Below, piece after piece: positions 36,036-46,322 of a DNA stretch of 64,000 nucleotides. The notes under the pieces are model-generated. The model was not told where the DNA came from. It ran no database searches and was given only the letters and a program-made list of their open reading frames with translations. Position 1 is the first letter of the stretch. Every line of letters begins with the position of its first letter. Origin of the DNA: Devosia sp. Root436 (lineage in GTDB: Bacteria > Pseudomonadota > Alphaproteobacteria > Rhizobiales > Devosiaceae); assembly GCF_001426345.1 (NCBI RefSeq), contig NZ_LMEM01000012.1, positions 290,309 to 354,308 of the forward strand, read 5' to 3'. The position numbers were made by a program, and so were the translations under genes.

Positions 36036-38432
36036 CTAGAACTCGTTCCAGTCGGCCGAGATGGCGGCATTGCCCTGGCTGAGATAGGCCTGCGCCGCTT
36101 TCCGGACATGGGCCGGGCGCGCGGCCGGCGCAGGGGACGCCGGGACGCGTGCCGGCGCGGCCCGCTCGCTGCCGGTATTGAACACGGCCACGATCTCGTC
36201 GAGGGCGCTGGCCTGCGCTTCGGTCTGCTCGATGGCGGCATTGGTTTCTTCCACCAAGGCCGCATTGTGCTGGGTCATCTCGTCCATGGTGCGAACGGCG
36301 ATATTGACCTCCTCGATAGCCGAAGCCTGTTCGCGGCTTTCCCTTGCGATGCCGTCCATCAGCTGGTTGCTGGCCCGCGCCGCATCCAGCATGGCCGCCA
36401 GCCGTGCCGCGGCGTCAGAAACGAGACGCGAACCGAGTCCCACTTCGCCGGCCGACTGCTCGATCAGCACCTTGACGTCGGCCGAGGCGCTGGCCGCCGA
36501 TTGGGCCAGCCGCCGCACTTCGACGGCCACCACGGCGAAGCCCTTGCCAGCATCGCCGGCCCGCGCCGCTTCCACCGAAGCGTTGAGGGCCAGGAGATTG
36601 GTCTGGAAGGCGATATCGTCGATCAGCCCGATAATGTTGGAAATCTTGCCCGAGCTGGCTTCGATTGCCGTCATCGCCTCATTAGCCTTCTGCATGACCT
36701 GCCCGCCCTCTTCGGCGGTGCGGGTCACCTCGGCCGCATTGACGCTGGCTTCCTTGGCGCGCTGCGCATTCTGCAGCACGGTCGAGGCAAGCTGCTCCAT
36801 GGCCGCCGAGGTCTCCTCGATGGTCGCCGCCTGTTTGGTGGTACGCTCGGAAAGATCGTTGGCGCCCGAGAGGATTTCCCCCGTCGCGGTCTTCAGCGTG
36901 CGCGAGGTCGAGCGCAGCTGCGTCACCACTTCGGTCAGCTTGTCGCCCACCGCATTGGTATCGGCCTTGAGGCGGGCAAAGGCGCCCTGGTAATTGCCGT
37001 CCATGCGCATGGTCAGGTCGGTATTGGCCAGCGCCGTCAACACGCGGCCGGTTTCGTCGAGCCCGCGATCCACCGTGGCGACGAGGCTGTTGACACTGCT
37101 GGCGAGGCCGTTCAGCTCGGGATCGGGGAACTCGGTCTCGACCCGCCTGCTGAAATCCCCGGCAATCGCCGCATCGACCACCTGGCCAAAGGCGCCCTGC
37201 AGGTCCGACATCATGGCGCGGCGGCTCTGTTCCTCGGCAATGATGCGTGCCGCCTCGGCTTCGGTCATCTGGCTGACCTTGAGCCCGTTCTGGCGGAACA
37301 CTTCCACCGCCCGCGCCATGGCACCGATTTCGTCGCGATTTTCGCTATAGGGCACGAAGACATCGTATTCGCCTTCAGCCAGGCCATCCATGATGCCCGT
37401 CATCTTGCGGATGGGCTTGGCCAGCACGCCGGCGCCGAACCACACCAGCCCCAGCACCACGGCCAGCAGCGCGGCTGCGGCGCCGAGGGCCAGGTTGCGC
37501 ATCTGGTCGACGCCGGCAAAGATCGTTGCCGCCGGCACGTCCATCAGCATGGTCCACTGGTCGGGCACGCCATCGAAGGTCAGCTGTGTCGCGATGACGA
37601 ACTGCTGCACGCCATTGGCGTCATAATAGTAGAGACCCTTCTGCAGCAGGCCCGGATCCAGCAACGCACCGGCCACTTCCGGCGCCACCTTGGTACCGAC
37701 CAGCTTGGGATCGGGGCTGGCGACCCATTGTCCGTCCCCGCTGACTAACGACACGTTGCCAACGTCGAACGGCCGGAGCTGGCCGATCACGCCGGCAATC
37801 GTATTGAGGCCGAGATCGGCGGTGACGATGCCCACCGGCTTGCCCGCCTTACGGACCGGGATGCTGATCGTGGTCATCAGCACATCGACGCCATTGATGG
37901 CGTAGGAATAGGGCGGAGTCAGCACCGAGCGATCCTCGGCCATCGGCAGATCGTACCAATTCTCGTTACCGGACGACATGTCCAGTTGCTGCACCACCAC
38001 CTTGCCATCCTGGTTGGTGAAGTAGGGCACGAAGCGCCCGGTGGCGTCGGAATAGGCGTGGCCGATGAAACCGGCATCATTGCCGTCAAGGCCATTGGGC
38101 TCGAAGGCCAGTGTCATGCCGGCCAGCGCCGGGCGAGACGCGGTCGCGGCCGTCATCAGCCGGCCCAGTTGATCGCGATCCACCGGGCCTTCGATAAGCC
38201 CTTCGACGGAGGCCGTCACGCCACGCGCCAGCGAGATGATGCCGCCCATCTGGCCGGAGGCCAGTTGGCTATACTGCCCCAGCAATGCCCGTGCCCGCGA
38301 CTCGGCCTCGCTGCCCGCCGTGCCATACATCAGCGTCGTGCCACCGAAGACGATGGCGCACATCGACGCCGCGAACAACACACCTGCGCCGATAACCAGC
38401 TTCTTCTGGATCGACAGGTTTGAGAATTTCAT
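36036..38432 (-). CDS. Methyl-accepting chemotaxis protein with double Cache sensor
   Basis: The 798-residue receptor has an N-terminal helix ([22 protein letters not shown]), a dCache_1-like periplasmic domain with [38 protein letters not shown] and GIVTADLGL, a second helix ([22 protein letters not shown]), HAMP regions and the MCP domain. The YDxP-type segment is like those of amino-acid-sensing dCache receptors; the ligand here is unknown. The end is DWNEF. ATG 38432 is followed directly by the anchor; GGGAAT lies upstream. Confidence 0.9.
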   Translation of the reverse strand: MKFSNLSIQKKLVIGAGVLFAASMCAIVFGGTTLMYGTAGSEAESRARALLGQYSQLASGQMGGIISLARGVTASVEGLIEGPVDRDQLGRLMTAATASRPALAGMTLAFEPNGLDGNDAGFIGHAYSDATGRFVPYFTNQDGKVVVQQLDMSSGNENWYDLPMAEDRSVLTPPYSYAINGVDVLMTTISIPVRKAGKPVGIVTADLGLNTIAGVIGQLRPFDVGNVSLVSGDGQWVASPDPKLVGTKVAPEVAGALLDPGLLQKGLYYYDANGVQQFVIATQLTFDGVPDQWTMLMDVPAATIFAGVDQMRNLALGAAAALLAVVLGLVWFGAGVLAKPIRKMTGIMDGLAEGEYDVFVPYSENRDEIGAMARAVEVFRQNGLKVSQMTEAEAARIIAEEQSRRAMMSDLQGAFGQVVDAAIAGDFSRRVETEFPDPELNGLASSVNSLVATVDRGLDETGRVLTALANTDLTMRMDGNYQGAFARLKADTNAVGDKLTEVVTQLRSTSRTLKTATGEILSGANDLSERTTKQAATIEETSAAMEQLASTVLQNAQRAKEASVNAAEVTRTAEEGGQVMQKANEAMTAIEASSGKISNIIGLIDDIAFQTNLLALNASVEAARAGDAGKGFAVVAVEVRRLAQSAASASADVKVLIEQSAGEVGLGSRLVSDAAARLAAMLDAARASNQLMDGIARESREQASAIEEVNIAVRTMDEMTQHNAALVEETNAAIEQTEAQASALDEIVAVFNTGSERAAPARVPASPAPAARPAHVRKAAQAYLSQGNAAISADWNEF

Positions 38433-38678
38433 CCTGTATTCCCTACCAATTATTGCCCCTGACGGGGCCGCCCCGGCGACCCTTCGCAAGGGCCGCTTCA
38501 AATCGACCGCATCTGTCCCTGATGGTAGCCGCAGCCAGCTCGGCACCGCCCACGCGAAGCGGGCTGTGGGGATTCTGGTTGTCGGGAAAGCGACGCCATG
38601 TTGCTCCCGTCATGGCTTCCGCCACGACATGCCAATTCAAAGTACAACTGCGTCCGGGAACACCTTGCCAGAGCGGCC

Positions 38679-38693
38679 TTAAGGCCTGGTTAA
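38679..38693. promoter_or_regulatory. CtrA-like box TTAA-N7-TTAA
   Basis: The sequence reads TTAAGGCCTGGTTAA, an exact TTAA-N7-TTAA that is symmetric enough to be read on both strands. It lies 247 bp before the start of the double-Cache receptor. Function is inferred from the motif. Confidence 0.5.
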
Positions 38694-38721
38694 GTACGTT
38701 TGCTTCTGTGATCGCATGACA

Positions 38722-38747
38722 AAAAGGGCGCCACGCGGCGCCCTTTT
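38722..38747 (-). terminator. Terminator of receptor gene 38773-40845
   Basis: AAAAGGGCGCC (38722-38732) pairs with GGCGCCCTTTT (38737-38747). On the minus strand a T-run (TTTTTG) follows. Confidence 0.85.
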
Positions 38748-38772
38748 AAAAACTCATGATCGAGGACGGCCG

Positions 38773-40845
38773 CTAGAATTCCGACCAGTCCTTGGCGATG
38801 GCGGCATTGCCCTGTGTCAGGTAGGAACGGGCCGCCGAGCGCACTTTGTCGACCACGCCCCGCTGCGGCGCTGGCGCCGCAGCGCGTTTCGGCGCCTCGG
38901 CGGCATCCTCGATGGTGAAGATATCCACCACGCGGTCGAGTTCGCTCGCCTGCGCCTCGGTCTGCTCGATGGCCGCATTGGTCTCTTCCACCAGTGCCGC
39001 ATTGTGCTGCGTCATCTCATCGAGCGTCCGTACCGCCACCGACACCTCGTCGATGGCCGCTGCCTGCTCGCGGCTGGCCTTGGCGATCGATTGCATCAGG
39101 CTGGCATTCTCGTTGACGGCCTGCAGCATCGCCGTCAGCTGCTCGGAGGCGTTGGAGACCAGCTTGCTGCCGCCCTTGACCTCGTTGGCGCTCTGCTCGA
39201 TCAGCGCCTTGACGTCGGACGATGCACTGGCTGCGCTCTGGGCAAGGCGGCGCACTTCCACGGCCACTACGGCAAAGCCCTTGCCGGCGTCACCGGCCCG
39301 CGCCGCTTCGACAGAAGCGTTCAGCGCCAGGAGGTTGGTCTGGAAGGCAATGTCGTCGATCATGCCGATGATGTTGGAAATCTTGGCCGAACTCGAAGTG
39401 ATGCGCTCCATCGCTTCATTGGCCTCGGTCATCGTCACGCCGCTCTGCGCGGCACTGTGGGACACCGACTGGGCCATAACATCGGCATCTTCCGCCATGC
39501 GGGCATTTTCCGCGACGGTCGAGGCAAGCTGTTCCATGGCCGCCGAAGTCTCCTCGATCGTCGCCGCCTGCTTGGTGGTGCGCTCGGAAAGATCGTTGGC
39601 GCCGGAGAGGATTTCCCCCGTCGCGGTCTTGAGGGCGCGCGAGGTCGAGCGCAATTGCGTCACCACATCCGTCAGCTTGTCGCCAACCGCATTGGTGTCG
39701 GCCTTGAGCTTGGCGAACGAACCCTGATAGTCGCCTGCCATGCGCTTGGTGAGATTGGTATCGGCCAATGCCGCCAGCACGCTGCCGGTTTCGCTGATGC
39801 CGCGATCCACCGTCTCGACCAGGTTGTTGACACTGCCGGCCAGCGCGTTGAGCTCGGCATCGGGGAATTGCGCATGCACGCGCTTGGAAAAATCGCCGGC
39901 AATGGCGGCATCCACCACCTCGCCGAAGGCCGCCTGCAGGGCCACCATCATATCGGTGCGCTCGACGCGACGCCGCTGCGACGCGGCGCGCTCCTCCTCG
40001 GTCATCTGACTGACCTTGAGCCCGTTCTCGCGGAAAATCTCCACAGCCCGGGCCATCTCGCCGACCTCGTTGCCCTGGGTGATAAAGGGCACCTCGGTTT
40101 CATAGTCGCCTTCCGCCACGGCCTTCATGGTCTGCGCCAGCTTGGGCACCGCCGCCATCATCAGGCGGGACATGACGTAGCCCAGCACACCCAATATCAC
40201 GAGGCTGACCGCACCCACGCCCAGCAGAACCCAGAGGGTCGACAGAATTCCGGCCTCCAGCCTGGCCTTGTCGGTGCCGGCATAGAGCACGCCAATCAGG
40301 CCGCCTTCCTGATCCTGGATCGGCTGGTAGGCGGTGTAATAGGCCGTGCCCTGTATCGTAGCTTCGCCGAAATACGGCTTGCCTTCGAGCAACGTGGCAT
40401 AGGCCGGATCGGTCGCGTCGAGCGGCTGGCCCATCATGCGCTCGCCCTCGGGCGTGAGCAGCGTGCTGCTGAGCGCCGTGAGCGGCTTGGTGGCGTCTTC
40501 GGCGCCGTAGATGGTCACGCTTTCGCCGGTGAGGCGAACCACCGAATCCACCAGGTCGTGATTGACGAAGAGGCGTGGCATGGCCCAGGTCTTGACCGAG
40601 GCGATGCTGCCATCTTCGGCCCAGGCCACTTCGGCGCCTGGCAGCTTGCCGCCCACCACGGTCGCCGCCGTGCGCAGGTCGCCTTCCAGCTGCGACATGG
40701 CGCTGGCACGCGTCGAGGCACTGAGGGTAAGATAGGTCGCCGTCGTCACCGCAGCGATCGACACGATGATCGCCGAGATCACCAGGATGGCGATCATCGT
40801 GGTCAGCTTGATATTGCCCAGGAAGTGCCCAGCGCGCTTCAACAT
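38773..40845 (-). CDS. Methyl-accepting chemotaxis protein, Cache_3-type sensor
   Basis: The 690-residue receptor has an N-terminal helix (TMIAILVISAIIVSIAAVT), a single-Cache periplasmic domain (about residues 45-205) with AWAEDGSIASVKTWAMP, VVRLTGESVTIY and YFGEATIQGTAYYTAYQPI, a second helix (STLWVLLGVGAVSLVILGVLGYV), HAMP regions and the MCP domain. It is closely related to the next receptor (41117). The chain ends DWSEF, a variant of the pentapeptide in its neighbours. Confidence 0.91.
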   Translation of the reverse strand: MLKRAGHFLGNIKLTTMIAILVISAIIVSIAAVTTATYLTLSASTRASAMSQLEGDLRTAATVVGGKLPGAEVAWAEDGSIASVKTWAMPRLFVNHDLVDSVVRLTGESVTIYGAEDATKPLTALSSTLLTPEGERMMGQPLDATDPAYATLLEGKPYFGEATIQGTAYYTAYQPIQDQEGGLIGVLYAGTDKARLEAGILSTLWVLLGVGAVSLVILGVLGYVMSRLMMAAVPKLAQTMKAVAEGDYETEVPFITQGNEVGEMARAVEIFRENGLKVSQMTEEERAASQRRRVERTDMMVALQAAFGEVVDAAIAGDFSKRVHAQFPDAELNALAGSVNNLVETVDRGISETGSVLAALADTNLTKRMAGDYQGSFAKLKADTNAVGDKLTDVVTQLRSTSRALKTATGEILSGANDLSERTTKQAATIEETSAAMEQLASTVAENARMAEDADVMAQSVSHSAAQSGVTMTEANEAMERITSSSAKISNIIGMIDDIAFQTNLLALNASVEAARAGDAGKGFAVVAVEVRRLAQSAASASSDVKALIEQSANEVKGGSKLVSNASEQLTAMLQAVNENASLMQSIAKASREQAAAIDEVSVAVRTLDEMTQHNAALVEETNAAIEQTEAQASELDRVVDIFTIEDAAEAPKRAAAPAPQRGVVDKVRSAARSYLTQGNAAIAKDWSEF

Positions 40846-41061
40846 GTCGATTTACCCCGTATCCCCCGCGCAGTTCAGTGGGATCTGCCCGCGCTTTGAT
40901 CCGGGAAAAATATCAGCGCAGGCTTAATCGAGTGTTTATCATCCCCGAATCCGGCGGCCCGCCGCCTGTCGGGAGGCCTGGGAAACGCCCTAGATCATTC
41001 AATTATATAGATAATCCAACTTGTTCGGACAAATTTGAATTGCCTCGGTCCGGGCATGAAA

Positions 41062-41091
41062 AACCCCGCATGCACCGGGTGCCGCGGGGTT
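41062..41091 (-). terminator. Terminator of receptor gene 41117-43192
   Basis: AACCCCGC (41062-41069) pairs with GCGGGGTT (41084-41091). On the minus strand a run of five T follows. Confidence 0.8.
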
Positions 41092-41116
41092 GGTTCGTTC
41101 CGGTAGCCTGCTGGAG

Positions 41117-43192
41117 CTAAAATTCGTTCCAGTCCGGCGCCACGGCGGCATTGCCGTGGGTGGTGAGATTGGCCGAGGCCGCATGCAGGCGCTGCTGCAG
41201 GTCGCGCGCGCCACCGGCGGGCGCTGTCCGCTCGACACGCGCCTTGCCCGTCTCCTGCTGGGAGATGCGGAACACATCGACGATGCGGTCGAGTTCGGTG
41301 GCCTGCGCTTCGGTCTGCTCGATGGCCGCATTGGTTTCTTCCACCAATGCCGCATTGTGCTGGGTCATCTCATCCATGGTGCGAACGGCGGTGGTGACCT
41401 CCTCGATCGCCGAAGCCTGTTCGCGGCTGTCATTGGCGATGGATTCCAGCAGCCCGTTATTGCCGCGCGCCGCATCCAGCATGGCCTTGAGCTTGCCGGC
41501 CGCGTCGCCTACCAGCTTGGAACCGGAATTGACTTCCCCGGCCGACTGCTCGATCAGCACCTTGACCTCGCTCGATGCCTGCGCGGCGCTCTGCGCCAGG
41601 CGCCGCACTTCCACGGCCACCACGGCAAAGCCCTTGCCGGCATCGCCGGCCCTGGCAGCCTCGACCGAGGCGTTCAGCGCCAGGAGGTTGGTCTGGAAGG
41701 CGATGTCGTCGATCATGCCGATGATGTTGGAAATCTTGGCCGAGGATTGCGTGATGCGCTCCATTGCCGATGTCGCCGCATCCATCACCTGCCCGCCTTC
41801 TTCGGCGGTGCGGGTCACCTGCGCCGCGTTGACGCTGGCATCCTTGGCGCGCTCGGCATTCTTGAGCACGGTCGTCGCCAGTTGCTCCATGGCCGCCGAG
41901 GTTTCCTCGATGGTCGCGGCCTGTTTGGTGGTGCGTTCGGAAAGGTCGTTGGCGCCCGAAAGGATTTCCCCCGTCGCGGTCTTCAGCGACCCCGACGTGT
42001 GGCGCAGCTGGCCGACCACTTCGGTCAGCTTGTCGGCCACCGCGTTGATGTCGGACTTGAGCGTGGCGAAGGCGCCTTCATAGTCGCCCTCCATGCGCTC
42101 GGTAAGATCGGTATTGGCCATCGCCCCCAGCACATGGCCGATCTCGGTCACGCCGCGATTGAAGGTCGACACCAGGTTGTTGACGCCGGCCGCCAGCCCG
42201 TTGAGCTCGGGATCGGGGAATTCCACCGCCACCTGCCGCGTGAAGTCGCCGGCAACGGCCGCATCGACCACCTCGCCGAAGGCCGACTGCAGCTCGCTCA
42301 TCATCTTCTGCCGGTTTTCCTGGTCGGCTATGATGCGCGCGGCTTCCGCTTCGGTCATCTGGCTGACGCGCAGCCCGTTCTGGCGGAATACTTCCACGGC
42401 GCGGGCCATGGCGCCCACTTCGTTGCCCTGCTCGGTATAGGGCACTTCGGTTTCGTAATTGCCCTCGGCAATGGCTTCCATCGAGCCGGCCAGCTTGGGA
42501 ATGGGCTTGGTGATCAAGCGCGACAGTAGCAGCCCGATAAGGCCCAGCCCGACGGTCACGAGACCACCAACCATCAGGATCAGCCCCAGCACGCCATTGG
42601 CCGAAGCCTCGACATTGGCCATCGGCGTCCCCACGAAGATAGCGCCCATCACTTCGCCGCTCATCTTCTCGATGGGCTGCAGGGCCGCAAAATAGCTGAT
42701 GCCGTTGATCGGCAGCTGGCCGATGAACGGCTCCCCGGCCAGGATCGCTTCATAGGCGGGGCTGGAGGCGTCGAGCATCAGGTCCGCGACACGCGTCCCG
42801 TCCGGAGCGGCGATGCTGGTGGTCTTGCCCGCCAGAACCTGCGTCGCAGCGTCGAACACATAGATGCTTGCATCCTGCTTGGTGACGCGCGTCACCGAAT
42901 CGATGATTTCAGTGTCGTAGAATGGGGGCACGGCCCAGCTCTGGAACGCATCCATCGTGCCTTCCTCGGTCCAGTTCAGTACCGAACCGGAAATGCGCCG
43001 CTCCAGGATCGTAGCGGCAACCGCCAGATTGGTTTGCTGCTGCACCTTGCTGTCGGTAATCGACTGGGCATACAGGTTCATATAGATGGCGCCCGACACC
43101 GCGGCGATGGATCCGATAATGGCGATCAGGACCAGCGCCGCGATGGCCGTGGTCATCTTGATATTGCCGAAGACGGCAAAGAGCTTGCGCAT
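41117..43192 (-). CDS. Methyl-accepting chemotaxis protein, Cache_3-type sensor
   Basis: The 691-residue receptor has an N-terminal helix (TTAIAALVLIAIIGSIAAVSG), a single-Cache periplasmic domain with NWTEEGTMDAFQSWAVPPFYD, VTRVTKQDASIYVFD and PFIGQLPINGISYFAALQPIEKMSGEVMGAIFVGT, a second helix (GVLGLILMVGGLVTVGLGLIGLLL), HAMP regions and the MCP domain. The end is DWNEF. Order of parts and length match the 38773 receptor, so the two are recent tandem duplicates with diverged sensors. Confidence 0.91.
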   Translation of the reverse strand: MRKLFAVFGNIKMTTAIAALVLIAIIGSIAAVSGAIYMNLYAQSITDSKVQQQTNLAVAATILERRISGSVLNWTEEGTMDAFQSWAVPPFYDTEIIDSVTRVTKQDASIYVFDAATQVLAGKTTSIAAPDGTRVADLMLDASSPAYEAILAGEPFIGQLPINGISYFAALQPIEKMSGEVMGAIFVGTPMANVEASANGVLGLILMVGGLVTVGLGLIGLLLSRLITKPIPKLAGSMEAIAEGNYETEVPYTEQGNEVGAMARAVEVFRQNGLRVSQMTEAEAARIIADQENRQKMMSELQSAFGEVVDAAVAGDFTRQVAVEFPDPELNGLAAGVNNLVSTFNRGVTEIGHVLGAMANTDLTERMEGDYEGAFATLKSDINAVADKLTEVVGQLRHTSGSLKTATGEILSGANDLSERTTKQAATIEETSAAMEQLATTVLKNAERAKDASVNAAQVTRTAEEGGQVMDAATSAMERITQSSAKISNIIGMIDDIAFQTNLLALNASVEAARAGDAGKGFAVVAVEVRRLAQSAAQASSEVKVLIEQSAGEVNSGSKLVGDAAGKLKAMLDAARGNNGLLESIANDSREQASAIEEVTTAVRTMDEMTQHNAALVEETNAAIEQTEAQATELDRIVDVFRISQQETGKARVERTAPAGGARDLQQRLHAASANLTTHGNAAVAPDWNEF

Positions 43193-43533
43193 AGGTTTGT
43201 TCCCCCGACGGTCCGGACGCGGCGAGACTATCGCGCGTGCTTTGCGGACTTACTGATCAGGAAAATTACGGGATAGCCGTTAATCGAAAGTTGTCCAAAT
43301 CGGCCCGGTATCGTTTCCGGCGACAAATTAGTCGTTTCGAATGCAGAATTATGACGAAAACTTGGACAATCGACCCCGATTGCCACCGCGTACCGGTCAA
43401 GACCAGCCCGGGAATCGGCTCACACTTGTATGGAAGCCCGTAGGCCGCGAGTGCTAATAGGTAGTTGCGGTGCCGCGCCAATGAAAAAGGGCGCCCGATG
43501 AAGCGCCCTTTCTTCTGGCTCGTGCCAATTCGG
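43193..43533. other. Intergenic region with nested inverted repeats
   Basis: These 341 bp lie upstream of the receptor at 41117. They contain TTGTCCAA (43291-43298) and its inverse TTGGACAA (43362-43369), with CGAC/GTCG (43321-43334) nested between, a TTAATCGA motif (from 43280) like that before the 38773 receptor, and the terminator at 43486-43511. No gene is supported. Confidence 0.5.
43486..43511 (-). terminator. Terminator of receptor gene 43534-46065
   Basis: AAAGGGCGC (43486-43494) pairs with GCGCCCTTT (43503-43511). On the minus strand TT and CATT follow. Confidence 0.8.
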
Positions 43534-46065
43534 CTAGAACTCGTTCCAGTCCTTGTCGACTGCGGCATTGCCGTGGCTGAGATAGGATTTGGCCACCGTC
43601 TTGAGCTTATCCTGCAATCCACGCGCGCCATCGGCAAACGTCTTGACCGGGGCAGCGCGCGCCGGCTCGGGACGTGCCTGACGCTGGGCCGGCGCCGTCT
43701 CGTTGATGGCGAAGATATCGACGATCCGGTCGAGTTCCGTGGCCTGGGCCTCGGTCTGCTCGATGGAGGCGTTGATCTCTTCGACCAGCGCAGCATTGTG
43801 CTGGGTCATCTCATCCATGGTGCGAACGGCGGTATTGACCTCTTCGATGGCCCCGGCCTGTTCGCGGCTGTCCTTGGCGATGCCGCTCATCAATTCATTC
43901 GACGACCGCGCCGCGGTCACCATGGCCTCGAGTTTGCTGGCAGCGTCGAGCACCAGCTTGGAGCCGCCCTTGACCTCGCCTGCCGACTGCTCGATCAGCA
44001 CCTTGACTTCGCTCGACGCATTGGCCGCCGATTGCGCCAGCCGCCGCACTTCCACGGCCACCACGGCAAAGCCCTTGCCGGCATCGCCGGCCCGCGCCGC
44101 TTCCACCGAGGCATTGAGCGCCAGCAGGTTGGTCTGGAAGGCGATATCGTCGATCAGCCCGATAATGTTGGAAATCTTGCCAGAGGACTGAGTGATGCGT
44201 TCCATGGCTTCGGTCGCCTGGTGCATTACCTGCCCACCCTCTTCGGCCGTTCGGGTCACCGTCGAGGCGACGCCGCTGGCTTCCCTGGCGCGCTCGGCAT
44301 TCTGCAGCACGGTCGAAGCGAGCTGCTCCATGGCCGCCGAGGTTTCCTCGATGGTTGCCGCCTGCTTGGTGGTGCGCTCGGAAAGATCATTGGCGCCGCT
44401 GAGAATTTCCCCCGTCGCGGTCTTGAGCGTGCGCGAGGTGTCCTTGAGCTGGCCGACAATGTCGGTCAGCTTTTCGGCCACCGCATTGGTATCGGCCTTG
44501 AGCTTGGCGAAGGCGCCCTGATAGTCGCCCTCCATGCGGCGCGTCAGGTCGGTATCGGCCAGCGAAGCCAGCACCGAGCCGGTTTCGCCCACGCCGCGAT
44601 CCACCGTCGCCACCAGGTTGTTGACCGAGCGGGCCAGCGTATTGAGCTCGTCATCAGGGAATTCGGCATCGACCCGCTTGGTGAAATCGCCGGCAATAGC
44701 GGCATCCACCACCGCGCCGAAGGCCCGCTGCAGATCCTGCATCATGGCGGCGCGTTCGGCCTGGGTCCGGATGATCTGGGCGGCTTCCGCCTCGGTCATC
44801 TGCGCCACCTTGAGTCCGTTTTCGCGGAACACTTCCACAGCGCGGGCCATGGCGCCCAGTTCGTCCTTGCCATCGGCGCCCTGCACCTCGACATCGAGAT
44901 CGCCATCGGCCAGCGCATCCATCGTCGTGGTCAGGCGGCTGATCGGCCGGCTGATGGAGCGGGAGAAGACATACCCCACCAACGCGGCGAGCGCGAGCAG
45001 CGCCCCACCCACGAGCAGGATCATGTTGCGCATATTGTTGACCGGCGCATAGACCTCGTCCTGCGGCTGCACAGCCGCCACGGCCCAGGTAACGGCGCCG
45101 ACACTGACCGGCCCGGCGCGCACCACCATGGGTGCGTTGCGATAATCGGTGCTGAAGCCTTCGCCATTCTCGCCGGCAAAGGCGCGCGCAATAACATCGG
45201 AGGTCAGGGTCGTCTGCAGCACGTCGGGCGCTTCGGTGCGCGGCGACTCCGTGCGCAGCAACCCATCGGCGCCCACCACCAAGACTTCACCGGTCTCACC
45301 CAGGCCCGACAGCGCCGACACCCTTGCGCTGAGCGCATCGGTCGAAATGGCCAGCACCATGATGCCGGTCTTTTCTTCCTTTTCGAACACCGGCATGGCC
45401 ATGAAGCTCTCGGCCGTGCCTGTCGGCCCATAGGTCGTGTAGTCAACGAACGCAGCCTGGCCGTCGGCAAGATCCTTGGCGGCCGCGAAGGCCTGGCCCA
45501 GTCCCGAAGCGGCCATTGCCGGATCGGTGACGACGTTGGTGGCAAAATCGGTGTTCTTGGCCACCGAATAGACTACGTCGCCGGCAGCGCTGATCAGCAG
45601 CACGTCCGAATAATCGCGTTCCTGCATCAGCGAGCGGAAGCCGGGGTGGTATCGCTTGTGCGGCGCGTCGTAGGTCGCGCCCTTTGCCCCGACAGTGTCG
45701 ACCGCGGCGCGGTCCTCGGGATTGGGGCTTTCGGTGCCATAGGCCGCCTGCAATTGCGGGGCGGCGCGCTCCTTGAGGCCCATGCGCATTTCGTCGAGCG
45801 CCCGCGTCAGGTTCTTCATAGCCGTCACGGTATCGGAGCGCTGCACAAAGAGCCGCAGGTCGACTTCGGCGCTCGAATAATAGTCGCTGACCAGTGAGAC
45901 TGCCGTGTTGAGCGATGCCTGCATGGATTGGTTGCGCTGGTTCTGCACGGTCCCCAGACCGATCAGATAGCTGGAAAGCCCGACGCCCGCGCCCACGAGC
46001 AGGGCCGAGCCAACAAGCACCAGCGGCAACTTCTGGGCAATCTTCAACTGCGGAAACAATTTCAT
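43534..46065 (-). CDS. Methyl-accepting chemotaxis protein, large Cache-like sensor
   Basis: The 843-residue receptor has an N-terminal helix (LPLVLVGSALLVGAGVGLSSYLIG), a long periplasmic domain with YDAPHKRYHPGFRSLMQERDYSDVLLISAAGDVVYSVAKNTDFATNV, a second helix (NMILLVGGALLALAALVGYVFS), HAMP regions and the MCP domain. The sensor is homologous to that of the 33404 receptor, so the pair flanks the rest of the array. The end is DWNEF. Confidence 0.91.
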   Translation of the reverse strand: MKLFPQLKIAQKLPLVLVGSALLVGAGVGLSSYLIGLGTVQNQRNQSMQASLNTAVSLVSDYYSSAEVDLRLFVQRSDTVTAMKNLTRALDEMRMGLKERAAPQLQAAYGTESPNPEDRAAVDTVGAKGATYDAPHKRYHPGFRSLMQERDYSDVLLISAAGDVVYSVAKNTDFATNVVTDPAMAASGLGQAFAAAKDLADGQAAFVDYTTYGPTGTAESFMAMPVFEKEEKTGIMVLAISTDALSARVSALSGLGETGEVLVVGADGLLRTESPRTEAPDVLQTTLTSDVIARAFAGENGEGFSTDYRNAPMVVRAGPVSVGAVTWAVAAVQPQDEVYAPVNNMRNMILLVGGALLALAALVGYVFSRSISRPISRLTTTMDALADGDLDVEVQGADGKDELGAMARAVEVFRENGLKVAQMTEAEAAQIIRTQAERAAMMQDLQRAFGAVVDAAIAGDFTKRVDAEFPDDELNTLARSVNNLVATVDRGVGETGSVLASLADTDLTRRMEGDYQGAFAKLKADTNAVAEKLTDIVGQLKDTSRTLKTATGEILSGANDLSERTTKQAATIEETSAAMEQLASTVLQNAERAREASGVASTVTRTAEEGGQVMHQATEAMERITQSSGKISNIIGLIDDIAFQTNLLALNASVEAARAGDAGKGFAVVAVEVRRLAQSAANASSEVKVLIEQSAGEVKGGSKLVLDAASKLEAMVTAARSSNELMSGIAKDSREQAGAIEEVNTAVRTMDEMTQHNAALVEEINASIEQTEAQATELDRIVDIFAINETAPAQRQARPEPARAAPVKTFADGARGLQDKLKTVAKSYLSHGNAAVDKDWNEF

Positions 46066-46183
46066 TGGTCCTGATGCTCCTCACCGATCGTCGCGCCTGC
46101 CTTGATGGGAGCCCTGCTTGGCTCCGGCAGCGACAATCGCCCCCGACGTGAATCGAATTTCTGCAAACGATATATCCGGGGGA

Positions 46184-46198
46184 TTAACCGCTCCTTAC
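46184..46198 (+). promoter_or_regulatory. CtrA-like motif
   Basis: TTAA-CCGCTCC-TTAC is one base from TTAA-N7-TTAA. It lies about 120 bp before the start of the 43534 receptor. Binding is inferred. Confidence 0.35.
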
Positions 46199-46261
46199 GG
46201 TTATTCACGGTGCGTCCGGATTCACCCGCTTCTGCCGCAAAAATGAGCATCACAAAGCAGA

Positions 46262-46289
46262 ACACCTCCCGACCGGGGTCGGGAGGTGT
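46262..46289 (-). terminator. Terminator after cheY2
   Basis: ACACCTCCCGACC pairs with GGTCGGGAGGTGT in a perfect stem. On the minus strand TTCTGCTTT follows, a moderate T-tract. Confidence 0.65.
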
Positions 46290-46322
46290 CAAAAAATCCT
46301 GAATTATGGGCCGCTTGCCCGA

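Larger units (their letters stand above)
38433..38772. other. Intergenic region between two receptor genes
   Basis: These 340 bp contain a CtrA-like box (38679-38693) and the terminator of the receptor at 38773 (38722-38747). I see no gene; short frames here lack ribosome sites. Confidence 0.5.

Noticed and set aside
38716..40899. 727-residue frame antisense to a chemoreceptor, and similar long frames antisense to the other receptors
   Set aside because: They mirror the conserved MCP coding strands, are rich in His, Arg and Gly, and lack start signals.
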